Below are positions 11,204 to 23,069 of a stretch of 64,000 nt of DNA, piece by piece. The notes beneath the pieces were generated by a model that saw only the letters and a list, made by a program, of their open reading frames with translations, searched no databases and was not told the origin of the DNA. This DNA comes from Homarus americanus (lineage: Eukaryota; Arthropoda; Malacostraca; Decapoda; Nephropidae): NCBI RefSeq assembly GCF_018991925.1, contig NW_024744357.1, forward strand, positions 3,433,658 to 3,497,657, written 5' to 3'. Position 1 is the first letter of the stretch. The number at the start of each line of letters is the position of its first letter. A program made the translations under genes and the position numbers.

Positions 11204-11378
11204 ATGTGTGTGTGTGTGTGTGTGTGTGTACAAGTTTTAGAGGACAACATACAATTGGTGGTCAGTTATATGGTACAGCCTGCAGGCTGTCTCACCTCAG
11301 AGAATGATAGGGTCAAACACCCCACTTTCCTCTACCCCCTCCCACCTAGTAGTGGTGAAGGAGCCAGTGGGTGTATAC

Positions 11379-11417
<39 letters not shown>

Positions 11418-11488
11418 CGGACACTTATGACCTGCCATAGCCTATCACATGGATAATAACAATGAATATAACTAAGTAGCTTCATTCA
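11204..11488. repeat. Microsatellites (GT)n and (CT)n with unique spacer
   Basis: GT array at 11203-11229 abutting the LINE's (GTA)n tail, and CT array at 11379-11414. The unique bases between them show no gene. Confidence 0.85.
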
Positions 11489-11685
11489 TAACCTAACCTA
11501 ACCTACTTTGGGTATAATTTGGCATCTTTTAAAATTAAACGACGTCTTAAGATTTTCCCTTAAGCCGTCATTTAGGTTAGGTTAGGTTAGGTACGGTTAG
11601 GTTACACTACGTTAGGTTAGGTTAGGTTAGGTTAGGTTAGGTTAGGTTAGGGTAGGTTAGGTTAGGGTAGGTTAGGTTAGGTTAG
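11489..11685. repeat. Oppositely oriented telomeric arrays around a 67-base core
   Basis: CCTAA repeats at 11489-11505 face TTAGG repeats at 11573-11685 (about 20 units with GGTACGG and GGGTAGG variants). The core contains TAAACGACGTC at 11536-11546. The left array plus core resembles the array and flank at 62-142. Confidence 0.9.
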
Positions 11686-11777
11686 TTACAGTGTGCACTA
11701 TAATCATGTACTGCAGATGACCGTCCCCCTATACACACTAGTTTGAGTTTCGGGAAAAAGTATAAAGAAATTCTGGG

Positions 11778-11781
<4 letters not shown>

Positions 11782-11859
<78 letters not shown>
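11782..11859. repeat. (AG)n microsatellite
   Basis: About 39 near-perfect AG units. Confidence 0.95.
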
Positions 11860-11861
<2 letters not shown>

Positions 11862-11910
11862 GGATTGGAACGATGAGGGAAAGAGATAAACTGAGGAAGA
11901 CGAGAGATAA

Positions 11911-12144
11911 AGGAGGAAGAGGGAGGATGTGTGGGTAAACTAGAGGAAGAGGGAGGATGTGTGGGTAAACTAGAGGAAGAGGGAGGATGTGTGGGTAAAC
12001 TAGAGGAAGAGGGAGGATGTGTGGGTAAACTAGAGGAAGAGGGAGGATGTGTGGGTAAACTAGAGGAAGAGGGAGGATGTGTGGGTAAACTAGAGGAAGA
12101 GGGAGGATGTGTGGGTAAACTAGAGGAAGAGGGAGGATGTGTGG
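11911..12144 (+). repeat. 30-bp minisatellite, about eight nearly identical copies
   Basis: Unit is TAGAGGAAGAGGGAGGATGT followed by GTGGGTAAAC. The copies after the first are essentially perfect, suggesting recent expansion. The period of 30 gives 10-residue repeat peptides on both strands (11931-12152 plus, 11704-12210 minus), which are artefacts. Confidence 0.95.
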
Positions 12145-12239
12145 GGTGCTGAAGGTCAGGTTATTAGTACCTTCCTGTAGGAGGTCATAACGGGGGGTGT
12201 GAGCGTTCACATGCCCTGTTGTTTACCTCTAACCCGTGA

Positions 12240-12720
12240 GAGGGCGAGGCAGGGAGAAATGAAGGAAGTAGAGAGAAGAGGAAGAAAGGAGAGAAGAGGA
12301 GAGGAGAGGATGGGGGAGAAAAATTATCGAAGGAGAGGGAAAAGGAAGAAAGGATGAGGGGAGAGGGGAGAAGGAAGGAGGGAGACAATGAAGAATAGAG
12401 GGAAAGAAAAGGGAGAAAGAGAGAGGGAGGAAAGGAGAAGAGGGTCAGTGGGTAGTGGGCTGGAGAGAGAGAGAGAGAGAGAGAGATGGGGGTGGGAGTA
12501 ATGGCAGCGGTCCTGGTGATAGTGAAGTTAATGTTTAAATGGTGAATTTACTGGTGATAGTTTTAACCGTAGTGATGATAACGTTAATAATGGTGATGGT
12601 TATGGTAATGGTAGTGCTGATGGTGAGGTTACATAGTATTAGAAAGAGTAACAGTAGTAGTGGTGATGGTGAAGTCAGTGATGGTGACTGTTGTAATGGA
12701 CTACTGCTGGTGAAAGGATG
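12240..12720. repeat. Purine-rich and GGT/GAT-rich low-complexity stretch
   Basis: 12240-12490 is GGA/GAA-rich and ends in a GA array (12462-12485). 12500-12715 is a degenerate GTGATGGT/GGTAATG repeat. No gene. Confidence 0.8.
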
Positions 12721-12721
12721 G

Positions 12722-13513
12722 TGACGGCAAGTATAGATCAGAGAGAGTTACGAGGGCCTGTTCAGTATCCTCTAGGACATCGTTGAAGAGGATGAGGAAG
12801 CAGAGAGGTGCATCGTAGTGCCTTGGAGGACGCCGCAGGTGAGTGACTGACAGGTGAAGACAGCCCCCTCAGAAGGTAAGAGTTTGACGTCGATAGCCAA
12901 GGAAATCAGTAATCAATGAAATGAGACGAGTTCAAACGCCTTAGCTAAATATACAACGATGAGAGCCACGGAAGTCTTAATCTTCTCCAGCATTGTTGAC
13001 GAGGGAGAGAGGAGCGAAGGAGGTCTTCATACTAACGAATGGCTGACGGTCTATGGCGCCTGCAATGTCCGCATAAGTCATGCACAAAACCTCGCCGATT
13101 GGACTAGTTATCTGGGTAATAATTCATTGAAGGACTATGGACATGTTGTCTTGAGTAATGGAGGAACTGATTATGTAGTCTTCCAGTCAGCTGAGAAACT
13201 TGCTTGCCTGAGAAAAGTATTGATGATGGAGCAGAGTGGTTTGGCTGGTTCCTGGGAGAACTCCTGTAGAGCATCCTGGTAGGTCAGTGGGAGGGGTGGA
13301 GCGGTTAACCCTGAGATTGTCTAGCTGCTTGGCGACTTCAAATTCTTGCACCAAGTCAGTGGGTGAGGGAGCCGGGAGCCAAGCTGGGAAACAGGTAACA
13401 CGGGCTGGGGAACGTCTGACATGTAATGACAAAATGATCATTGATTTGATAGCCTGCGTCATCACTGGGGAGATGGCTGAGGAAAGGGCTGGAATGTGCC
13501 TCGCCCAAACCAC
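12722..13513 (-). mobile_element. LINE reverse transcriptase fragment, degenerate
   Basis: Read on the minus strand from 13513: a linker, then LVQEFEVAKQLDNLRVNRS (about 13361-13305), which matches the fingers segment before the 'K-A-x-G-P-D' motif in CR1/Rex-like reverse transcriptases. Further on is TSVALIVVYLAKAFELVSFH (about 12982-12923), reverse transcriptase motif A with the first catalytic Asp replaced by Tyr, then a TGA, and SLTCGVLQGTT (about 12846-12814), the motif B 'C-G-V-P-Q-G-T' with Pro changed to Leu. After a one-base shift LCFLILFNDVLEDTE follows (about 12810-12766), the usual sequel of motif B. The YVDD box is not present. Stops and frame changes make it a dead fragment. It belongs to a different LINE lineage from the one at 9.7-11.2 kb. 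Confidence 0.85.
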
Positions 13514-15895
13514 ATAATTCCTTTAGTTCCCAGATTAATGACTAACGAAGGCTTACTTCAGGTGTTGTAGCTTAACAGGAAAATATAACTTTTGTTGGAG
13601 CTTTTATGTCACGGATGAGTTTGTTATGGAGGACCTATGAGTGTCTTGCTGCTGCATAAGTCTGCAAATACGAAGGAAGGTGTATGTGTTTGTGCTTGCG
13701 TCTGTTTGCCTGTTTGTCTGTTCACTTTGCACAGGTACAGTTTAGATGTTAGAGATCTGAAATTTGGCAAGGAGACGCGTATACGCCCCAGAAGTGGCCT
13801 AAAGGTAGAATTTTAAGGGAAGATGGCCGGGGGGAGGATGTCCGGGGGGATGAAGAACACGAAGAATCCATACAGTACAATAACATTTCCTTTACGCCAA
13901 CACCCTCTAACGACCTGCCAGACGGAGAAACATGCCATCCACACCAGCATTTACAATACATAACACAAGCAAACTCTCTACTCCCAACCCGATGATTTAC
14001 GATCCCCCACAAGAAATAGAAGCATTTATAATACACCTAAAGACCAGTAAAAAATGTGTGAATAACCTTAAAGATGATGGAAAAAAAGGGGATACAAAAT
14101 TAAAGTTCTCGGGCAAGTAAACCAAGATGGACGTTTGTGTGGCCTGGTTCAAAGTCTTGTGCTTGCCTGGAGAGTCGTGTGCACCATAGACAGACAGACA
14201 GAAAGACACACAGACAGATATTCAATAAAATCGTCATGCACGTTTACATTAATTAATCATGTACAGTATATAGCATGTATCTCGAAGGTGGGAGTTTGGG
14301 GACTATGTAAATAGCCCCGAGAATACTCACGACAGACAGAGAGAAATGCCAGAAACAGTAAAAGAAGGAAAGACAGAGATATATACACAGAGAAAAAAGA
14401 GAAAAAGAGAGGGAAAAACAGAGGTACGGAGAGAGATAGACAGCCACAAAGAGAGGGGAAGATATCATCTTCTGCTCTGTCACTGAGTGAGAGATGACCA
14501 GAACAGGTCTGGCGTTGGCCCCGTGACATGGAACTGACCAAAGCGTGTGCTGGAGCGGGTCTCTCTCACCCGCCAAACCTCTTACCGAGAATCACTCATG
14601 TAAAACAAGTTTGTTTTTTACCTGGAAGTGTCACCACTGGCTGCTTTGACTGACGTCAATTTATATTTGTTTACAAGTTGAAATTAAACCCTGAACGATG
14701 CAACATTAGAGACAATTGGTGAAGGCAACCCGAACACAATGTAATGGTGGGCTGTGGTCGACATCCCTCAGACACGATGATATCACCTTGATTGACTGCA
14801 TCCAACACGTTTCCCCTTGAGGTCATTAAGTCGTGTTTACATTGTTCCAAAGTCCTTGGTCAACCTTCCTGACTCACAAAACCAAACAACGTGAGGCGGA
14901 AGAGAAAGTTACGTACGTTAAACTTTCTTCACCCATTTTTCACGTGTTGGTTTAAAGTTTGTTGAGGACGTCAGCTGCTGGAGGAACGTTCCTTAAAGAT
15001 ACTGGTGATGGTGACTCAAGGAACCTGTCTGTATCTCTTTCTCTCTTAAATTTTGTGATGAGCTTCCCAATTATTTTTTTGTACATAATTTCCAGGTACA
15101 GGTATTTATGATTAATGGTCCATAATGAGCTTACCTTACAAGCTGCACCTATTCTGACCATGAAGATACTGTTTCAGTGAAGCTGTTCTGGTCTAGGCGA
15201 GATGTTAAGACAATGAGAGAGAGCTCAAACGAATAAGAGAAAGAGAAAAATAAACAAAGTTGACGGCACAGATAAAGAAATATTGAAGGGATAACATAAA
15301 AAGACGAATTAACCTGTATAACTCTTCACCACATTTTGGGAGACCAGAGTAAGGTGAAAACGCATGAGTGCTTCGGCGTCATGAGTCAAGGGATAGCGGG
15401 CCGTCATGTCAGCTGAGAGTCGGGGCATCATTTGTTCATCCGACCATAACACGACCAGATTTGGGCGCGTGGCTCTCCTTATCTGAACCTAGTATTTGCT
15501 TCCTCATTTGCATATTTATTATCGAATATGAGTTAAAAGTTGTTATATTTCAGCTTATATTGTGCACGTTTGCCAGCATAAGGTTTACCTACCTGTGTGA
15601 GCGTGCTGGTGATCACGGAGGTCTGGCGAGCGTGGCGTTACCTTCTCTGTTGAGTCAGAAAGCAGATTAGTAAACGCTTTATTCCATATGGCTCAATAAA
15701 CAAACTGAAAGGATGTATTTTACTTTTGAGTGGTATTGCACGTGCGCACGCAAGTGTGTCTGTGTGTGTGTGTGTGTGTGTGGGCGCGCGCTTGAGTTCT
15801 TATGTTTTTCGAGCGTGTGAATGAGTGTATGCTTTTAGTTAGCCGTGTGTGTCTACCTCACACCCTCGCCGTCTGAGCTAGACGTGTTTCAGCTG
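13514..15895. other. Mostly unique stretch, no gene seen
   Basis: Contains small GACA runs (14189-14216) and a GT array at 15757-15781. ORFs at 13749-14036, 14253-14576 and 15368-15670 have no recognisable domain. From about 15780 the sequence becomes GC-richer toward the candidate exon at 15896. Confidence 0.55.
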
Positions 15896-15937
15896 ATGGA
15901 CCTCCGCGGGCGTGATGGTGCTGCCAGCCCCCGACAT
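15896..15937 (+). CDS. Candidate short first coding exon (14 codons), unknown product
   Basis: After a pyrimidine-rich stretch ending GTGTTTCAG (15884-15892) there is an ATG at 15896 that opens MDLRGRDGAASPRH and runs to a strong splice-donor word, CAT|GTGAGTC (GT at 15938). Codons are GC-rich in the third position (CTC, CGC, GGG, GCC, AGC, CCC). It would end in phase 0. I do not recognise the peptide. Another ATG at 15914 in a different frame reads MVLPAPDM. It could equally be a chance match in a GC-rich, promoter-like patch. Confidence 0.25.
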
Positions 15938-16333
15938 GTGAGTCAACAACACTGGTGCTCCAGTTATATAGTAATACATAGTGACGCTTGAAACACCACA
16001 TGTAAGTAAGTTAATTAATACTCTTGTGTACCTTGTGTGTCAGTAGTGTCTTTTACATACTTAGGATTGTACTTCCTGGGTGGAGTGTGTTGATGAGTGC
16101 AGTTGGTCTCTGGGACGACCACAACCTGCATCTGGCCGCCAGGTCGTCCTCCACCACACAACACTGTACCCGGGATCTGGTGTGTCGTGTTCTTAGGTTC
16201 AGACGTATATTAAATACATTTTTTTGTGTAGAGAATTATTAAAACATTAAAAATATTACAAAGGTTTTAGTCTGTCATAGCTGTGATGCCACTTTCATAT
16301 ATACCATTCTTTCCCTTTAATATCATATCACAG
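15938..16333. other. GC-richer unique stretch next to the candidate exon
   Basis: A 72-residue plus-strand ORF (16024-16242) has a locally high third-position GC content around 16103-16190 (LWDDHNLHLAARSS). I cannot tie it to a family or to convincing splice sites. Confidence 0.35.
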
Positions 16334-16339
16334 TCTATA

Positions 16340-16431
<92 letters not shown>
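16334..16431. repeat. (AT)n microsatellite
   Basis: About 48 AT units, self-complementary and likely to extrude a cruciform. Confidence 0.95.
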
Positions 16432-16432
<1 letters not shown>

Positions 16433-17201
16433 ATAAAATCATACTAACAAGACTTTTGTTGTTAGTGATTCTAATTAAGACGTTGAGAAGAACATGAGTC
16501 ATCCCTCAGCTGTGACAAACAACGAAGCTGAAAATTCTCATAAGATGAAACACAAACACCAGTGAGAGACAAACACTGTACGCTGTTGACACACCTGAGG
16601 ACGAACACATCCCGGCCAACACCGGCTGAGAATACTGAGGCGTGTTTTCTCGTACAATTGTTGATAACCGGTGGCGAGTTGCAGACTCGGTTATGCTTTA
16701 GTCATGACCGAGTGATGTCACTTTTTCTACAACTTTTTAAGAGAGCGGCGGCGGGGGTCGTGTGTGCCAGCCTCCACGAGCACAACGTTAGGTACGATAC
16801 GTAAACATACACATTATTCTTGGAGTTTGCTCTGCTTTCAGTGATAACAGTTGTTGGAAGAACTTGCTCCTGATAAAGCTGTCAATTCCAGCATGTTTCT
16901 CATATGATAAGAAAGTCCTGAGGTGAGACACGTACGACGCCCAGACCAGGTCACGGAGAGTCCCCACAGCGTATTCACAGTACAGTAATAAACCTGTTTT
17001 AGCTCGAGATATTCCTCTCTGATCAGCTGCTATTATTCTCAGAGTAACAGAAACACAAAAGCTTCCTTATAATTAACGAGTCAGTAAGCATATAAGCCTA
17101 AAGAAAACTAAACACTGAACGCCACAAACGGGTCTGGCGTATATACCTCCTGTGACCACTGTATAGAGATGATAAACAGTGACACAAAGGCAATCTAAGG
17201 G

Positions 17202-17205
<4 letters not shown>
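16432..17205. other. Unique sequence, no gene seen
   Basis: A short plus-strand ORF at 16562-16804 ends beside an AG|GTACGA donor-like word near 16792, but nothing else supports an exon. Confidence 0.5.
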
Positions 17206-17273
<68 letters not shown>

Positions 17274-17291
17274 TAGGTTAGGTTAGGTTAG
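17206..17291. repeat. (GA)n array fused to (GGTTA)n telomeric repeat
   Basis: About 33 GA units run straight into four GGTTA units (17271-17291). Confidence 0.9.
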
Positions 17292-17776
17292 CAAGAGATG
17301 AATCCATGGTGTAGTGTATTGACAGGAGGTTGATTAAGGCTGGCGACAGATAGGGAAGGCTTTGAGGCTTTACTTAACCCCCTGAGGTAACGTTAGTGTC
17401 TAATCATTACCTGAAATAAGTTGGGGTGTCTAATCTACAGGTGATCGTGGTAAATATTTTGAAGTTGCCAACGTCTATTTATTTATTGAATCTTATAGAA
17501 GGAGAAAGATAAAAAATTAATTATTGTTTAGTTGAAAATATTTTTAAATTGAGTCTCATGAACCTGACAGTACTGAACCAACACACATAAGTTATTAATG
17601 AGGTAATTGTGTCCGGCACTGCACTCAACCCGCCCTTGGTTCCCGTTCACAGCTGGTTTACAACTACAGTATGTGAAAGTATAACACTATGTGATGACGA
17701 ATGAAAAGAAGGAAGAAGAGAAAAATGAAAGAAAACAAATAAAAGGGTGAAAATAATGCTGAAATTTTTTTAAGTA
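17292..17776. other. Unique AT-rich sequence, no gene seen
   Basis: No coding, RNA or repeat structure was noticed. Confidence 0.5.

Positions 17777-17866
<90 letters not shown>
17777..17866. repeat. (AAT)n microsatellite
   Basis: About 30 perfect units. The poly-Ile peptide on the minus strand is its translation. Confidence 0.95.
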
Positions 17867-18068
17867 TACACTAGTAGTTTCTGTAAAAATATTTATACAT
17901 AAGAGAGGCAGACACACAGTAAGACAGGGGTAGGTAATGCTCAGGTGAAGCAGAGAGTAGTCTATTATATCCCACACGGTCAGTGATGTGTGCTGGACTC
18001 ACATCATCCACCTGGACTCACGCCTCTGTTGTGCTCCACTTGCTTTGGTCCACTGCCCTAATGCTGAC

Positions 18069-18091
18069 ACACACACGCGGACGCACACTCA

Positions 18092-18128
<37 letters not shown>
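18069..18128. repeat. (CA)n microsatellite
   Basis: Imperfect at the left (CGCGGACGCAC), then pure CA. Confidence 0.9.
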
Positions 18129-18129
<1 letters not shown>

Positions 18130-18329
18130 CGATCCCCTAAGTGAAAATTCACCTGATATACAATTAGGGCCAAGTACGGGTATCTGAGAAGTGAAGAACG
18201 CCACAGCCAGGCACGATTTCACAAGCCATTTGAGACCTTAACTGGGTCCTCGTACCGTCGTGTCTGAGAATAGCTCCACCATGGATGATTAAAGTAGTCA
18301 GTATACTAGGTCTAGATTGGTGTGGAGAA

Positions 18330-18656
18330 ATGGTGAGTGAGGGAAGGGGTGTGATGGGGGAGGGCGGAGTGAGGGAAGGGGTGTGATGAGGGAAGGGGGA
18401 GGGTGGGAGGGAGGGAAGGGGTGTGATGGGGGGAGGGGTGGAGAGGGAAGGGGTGTGATGAGGGAGGGTGGAGGAGGGAAGGGGTGTGATGGGGAGGGTG
18501 GAGAGGGAAGGTGGAATGGGGGAGGGGGTGAGAGAGGCGAGGGTAGGATGGGGAGAGAGGAGGGGTGGGGATGGGGAGGGGTGAGAGAGGCGAGTGGGTG
18601 GGATGGGGATGAGAGGGAGGGTGAGAGAAAACGTTATTGTGAGGAGTATGACAATG

Positions 18657-18690
<34 letters not shown>
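18330..18690 (+). repeat. G-rich degenerate minisatellite plus (GT)n
   Basis: Repeats of GGGAAGGGGTGTGATGAGGG-like units with many length variants (18330-18625), then a GT array (18659-18689). The Gly-rich ORF 18383-18838 is a translation of it. The G-runs could form quadruplexes. Confidence 0.85.
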
Positions 18691-20223
18691 ACCTCGTATA
18701 CCGTTGGCCCAGTACAAAAACTCTTCTGTTCTAATTCATGTAGGTAATCACGCCGGCCGCCATATAAGCTGCGACAATAATGACATAATATTAATGCACG
18801 GAGAGTTACCTTATATTAAAACGTCAGGTAAACAATAATATATTTCAGAAGTTATCTAAGACCAGACATATAAGTACACACGGTATTAAAAGGTGAAGAA
18901 GTCTCCCAGGTTCTCAGGTGGTCGTAAGGTTGATAAGTGTCTCACCTGGAGATTAGAGAACGTATTTAATGAAGGTAAAGTAACCAGGTAGAGTAATTTA
19001 CTCACGGCGGTATATTTTATTATTTCCTGTCTACAAGCGACAACTGTTGTCAAATTCCTCGTGTTGTCATACTAAGAGTGTTGTCATATTAAGAGTGTTG
19101 TCATACTAACATTGTTGTCATACTACAAATATTGTCGACTTAACAGTGATGTCATAATATTAGTGTGGTCATAATAACAATGTTTCCGTCTTATTGTTGA
19201 AGTTTACAAGACACAATATTTGTCACACTACCAATATTATCATACCAGTGTCGTCACGTTACCAGTGTCTAGCCGCAGTTTAAGTGAGACATAACCTCGA
19301 CACATCTCCAGTTTGGGTAAATTATAACCTACGATCGCTACCGACTCTCAGACCAGACTAACACCACCAATACAGTATGTGTGTGAGTCCTCAGGTTCAC
19401 TCCTCCAGGACCTGTTATTAATGTGGTCCACGGCTGATGCAGGTTGCTCGTGGGAGAGAGAAACATAACACTACATTTATTTTTTGTGACGCTTGGATCA
19501 AGTTTTCCACTAATGTTCGCCAGATGTACATTACACACACACACACACCTGCATTTACTACCGTGTGAGCGGAAACTGCATCTCTTCATTGAATCTATAT
19601 TATGATGTTTTTCCTTAACACAAATGAAATTCGAAATTGAACACAAAATATATATAAACTTCCGACGTCTTCGGTCATTTATTTTACTCTAAGAATTTAT
19701 TTCACTAATCAGTCAGTCAGTGAAGGAGTTATCTTCATGTCTGAGGGTCGGCAACCATGGCCCCCACCGTGATCTCTCCGGGGACCACAAGTCTTAGTTT
19801 TAGTCATCATCCACCCCTGGTCTCTGGCTCTCCTATACACATTATTACCTTCATCACTAGCATCTCATCCCTAAATATAGTATGACCAACTTATCTCAAG
19901 AATAAGATAATTTATTTAATATTATCTAAGTTTATTTACAACTATTTAACCTATTTAAGCTAATGCTAGTTAACTGGGTTTATCTAACACATGTTAACTT
20001 TACTTAATACTAATTAACTTTGTTTACCTAATACCACCAAGCTTTGTTTACCTAATACCACCTAACTTTGTTTACCTAACACCAACTAATACTACAGTGT
20101 AATATAATCTATAAATATCTCTGGCAGTGACTCACATATTTACATTTAATATTTGAGTGACTCTTCAACAGCAGCTGGAGGTGCTGTTTAGTTTAGGTCA
20201 GCGGGAGGTAAACACCAGTCTTC
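18691..20223. other. Non-coding with two degenerate short tandem repeats
   Basis: 19055-19260 holds about nine decayed copies of an 18- to 20-bp unit around TGTTGTCATACTAA. 19990-20090 holds three or four copies of TTTGTTTACCTAATACCA. A 43-codon ORF with a good start context (CAACCATGG, 19757) and a 103-residue minus-strand ORF (19338-19646) have no recognisable features. Confidence 0.6.
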
Positions 20224-21170
20224 TTGGCTGGCAGCGTCGCGCATATAACAGTGGTGTTGCCTCCTGGTATACGGTGGAGCGTGGCCCATAACTCTACATG
20301 GTGCCACTCTTTAGTTCACTTGCCTTCAACGTGTATCTGTCGTCGGCGAAATTTGTCTAGTAAACTGCACTACTTAACCAATATTACTGTCCTCACTCCC
20401 AGCTCTAACGCGGCACTGCCTGGCACCTGCCATGGGGTTGGGTGGCTGGGGGGTGTAGGTAAGGGTGCCGCGAGGGCCAGTACAGGTGAGAGGATACGGG
20501 GGGGTGGGGGGGAGGCTATTACATTGACTCAGTGAGCAGTAGAGCGCCAGGCGCCGCCACGGTGTGACGTGTGTTGTGCCGCTCTCGTCCCCGCCTGCCT
20601 GCTTGTGTGGCGGCGGACAGCCTCACTCCAGAGTCGCCTCCGTCTTCAAGTCTCCCACACGCGACCATGGCCACACCTGAGCCTTCGTCTGGTGTGCTGC
20701 CTCCTGGGGCTACATAATATATATAAAGTAGCCCTGTCTGGAGTGTAGTCTTCGAGGAGAAGTGAATAAATTGACTAAAATAGCACTGCGATGAAAACAC
20801 ACAAAGTGTCTACTGTGTAAAATATTGACACGTCTGGTACACAGAGTCAGAATTCACCTTATGGCCTACATGTAACGTGATGTCAAACACTTGGTGATAA
20901 TCTACACCATAATAAATAACAAAATTGTGTGATATATTTTGTGATGATACAGCGAGGGAAACAAAGGCACAAGTAGAAGACAATAATTGGTGCTTTAGTG
21001 AGGGATTTGTTTTACTGAAAAGTTGGATGTGTTTATAACACAACAACGGGGAAATCTTACACCAGTACCAAGTGTGTTGGGCTGGCAGGACTCTTCCCCT
21101 CAGCGCCATGATGCTGCAGCTGACGGCGGAAGGATCTATCACCTGCAGACAACTCTTGTGTTCCTCTTAG
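20224..21170. other. GC-richer unique stretch, possibly 5' flank of the candidate exon
   Basis: GC content rises at 20400-20700. Just before the candidate exon a 20-codon upstream ORF starts at an ATGATG pair (21109) and stops in CTCTTAG at 21170, which is also the putative splice acceptor. No TATA-like element could be placed with confidence. Confidence 0.35.
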
Positions 21171-21267
21171 TTATGACAGTTGGTGTGCCAACATGAAGTT
21201 CTTGTTCAGGAAGAAGTGGAAACGTGGCAAGACTTACTCGGAGAAGCTTCCCTGGGTCGTTATACAG
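21171..21267 (+). CDS. Candidate coding exon carrying a start codon, 25 codons, unknown product
   Basis: The best host-exon candidate in the window. A pyrimidine-rich TTGTGTTCCTCTTAG ends at 21170. The next ATG, 21193, is in good context (CCAACATGA) and opens MKFLFRKKWKRG followed by KTYSEKLPWVVIQ. The reading frame runs to CAG|GTAAGAC, a near-perfect splice donor with GT at 21268, so the exon would end in phase 0. The peptide is strongly basic, then amphipathic, like a cytoplasmic N-terminus. I do not recognise the family. Translation continues past the donor to 21435 but the composition changes at once (ValArgGlnValThr...), as expected of an intron. No downstream partner exon could be identified. 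Confidence 0.45.
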
Positions 21268-23060
21268 GTAAGACAAGTGACCGTGTATGGTGGCTGGGTA
21301 AATGGGTCCCAGTCCTGGTGGGCCCCAACTCTGACGGGCCCCAATCCTGATAGACCCAAATTGAATCTAACTATTAGCGCAAGAGTACAGTTCAAATTCA
21401 CCCTAATCGTAATAGGCCTTTATCCTAATGGCTAGGTCAGGTTGGGTACCATCTTAGGACGAGAGCCCTTTGACCCATGACCCTATATTTACTTCAATAA
21501 CATCTTCCAGCACTGCCCGGTGAGGTAGGCAGGTCTGTGTTGTATTAACTTCAGCTGACACTCGCCAGTAACACCACGATGACGCTGTACCTTCAGGGAG
21601 CTCCTCCAGGCAACACTCCATCTACCTCGTGTTGGTCGCTTCATCTTGCACTAGTCATCTCGACAATATGTAGTTATTGTATTAAAACTGTATCACTGTG
21701 TATTATACTTCGTACTTGTTACGTTTAGCCATGTTGGGCTAGTTATTTCCATTAACAACATAATTTATGAATAAAATAGCATCGTCGTATCAACTAGCTC
21801 GTGTGTATTACTTGCTGTAGTGTACTGTAATAGTTGCATCAGCGATGATATAGTGTGGAGAAGATTGTATCGCTCTATTTCTTTACTCATGTTAACTAAT
21901 TGCTGCACCGGAGTGACTCGTCATCTAATTGAAGGCATAATCTGAAGAGTAAAACTTTACCTTTAGATCAAGACCGTAGTAATGGAGCACCAATGTAAAC
22001 AAGACGATCGTAATGATGCACCAATGTAAACAAAGTCACCGACGAGCTACACTGTTACCCCAAGACCTTAGATTGTAGAGAGAAGATAAATTGTTTACCG
22101 TTCTGTGGTCAGCAGGTGAAGCTGTTCACTTGCTATAAAAAACTGTGTACTTGGTTAAAAACGTGGGTGGGTGTTGACAGAGAGCGGAGCTGTATGCGTG
22201 ACGGCCGCTTGACTCGGGAGACTTTTGCGTCTCATATTTCTAAGCTTTAGTGAGTGAGTGTTGTAAAGAGAAGGTAAACGCCATCTTCCTTTAACATGAA
22301 CAACGGTAAATATATTGTGACGCTTGTGATCGATAACTTCAATATATTCCTGATATATCGGAAGTTCGCTTTGATGTGCCCGCGGGAACAATTATAATAA
22401 GTATACTATATTACTATAAGCTATTAGTAAACAGCCTCAGTACTAACTATACACAAACTCATAACTGGTAAAGTATTTCTAGCATTACCCTGAAAATCTG
22501 AAATATTTAAATCGTGTTATAATTCCGAAACAAAAAACGTTCGTAAAGAAGTATCGAAATTTCGGTATTAATAAAACTCTTTTTGTTGGATAATTAAATG
22601 TTATGTGTAAGAAAATAAAAGAAACCAGAAACTACCATTGACTTACCTTACACACTTCTCACTGAGCTTAATGGTATATTATATTAACTCTGATTTTAAC
22701 TTACATTTACTAATATTAACCTAACCTAACCCACGGCCACGAGTATAAATGTTAGAGAAAACGATACAAACTTCGTCACAGAGTAAACACTGATATCAAC
22801 ACCTCAACAGCGGCCAAACACAATAAAGACGCTAAGTAAAGGACTAAACAAAAAAAAACAATAAGCAGAAAGTAAACAACCATAAAATCACTCGAAATGT
22901 ATATATTTGATGAAAAAAAACCCTCACTATAGACCACAACCCACCGATGCCTTCTACTCACAATGACAATTTTCCCGCCAACTCCAAGTAAGAAATCGCT
23001 ACTCAGGCACAGTGTCCAGAATAAACCCTCAACACAGACTGTAAGTTATGACCCCAGGAG
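21268..23060. other. Unique AT-rich sequence, no gene seen
   Basis: Would be intron if the exon at 21171-21267 is real. A 40-base direct repeat (ATGATGCACCAATGTAAACA-like) lies at 21978-22032 in two copies, and a short CCTAA run at 22722-22734. A 49-codon ORF at 21579-21728 is unsupported. Confidence 0.5.
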
Positions 23061-23069
23061 AAAGGTATT

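Noticed and set aside
12959..13282. 107-residue plus-strand ORF
   Set aside because: It is antisense to the minus-strand LINE reverse transcriptase fragment, which has clear motifs.
18383..18838. 151-residue glycine-rich ORF
   Set aside because: Translation of a G-rich minisatellite followed by a GT array.
21579..21728. 49-codon ORF with acceptable start context
   Set aside because: No recognisable family, ordinary codon usage and no supporting splice or transcription signal; it would lie in the intron of the better candidate.
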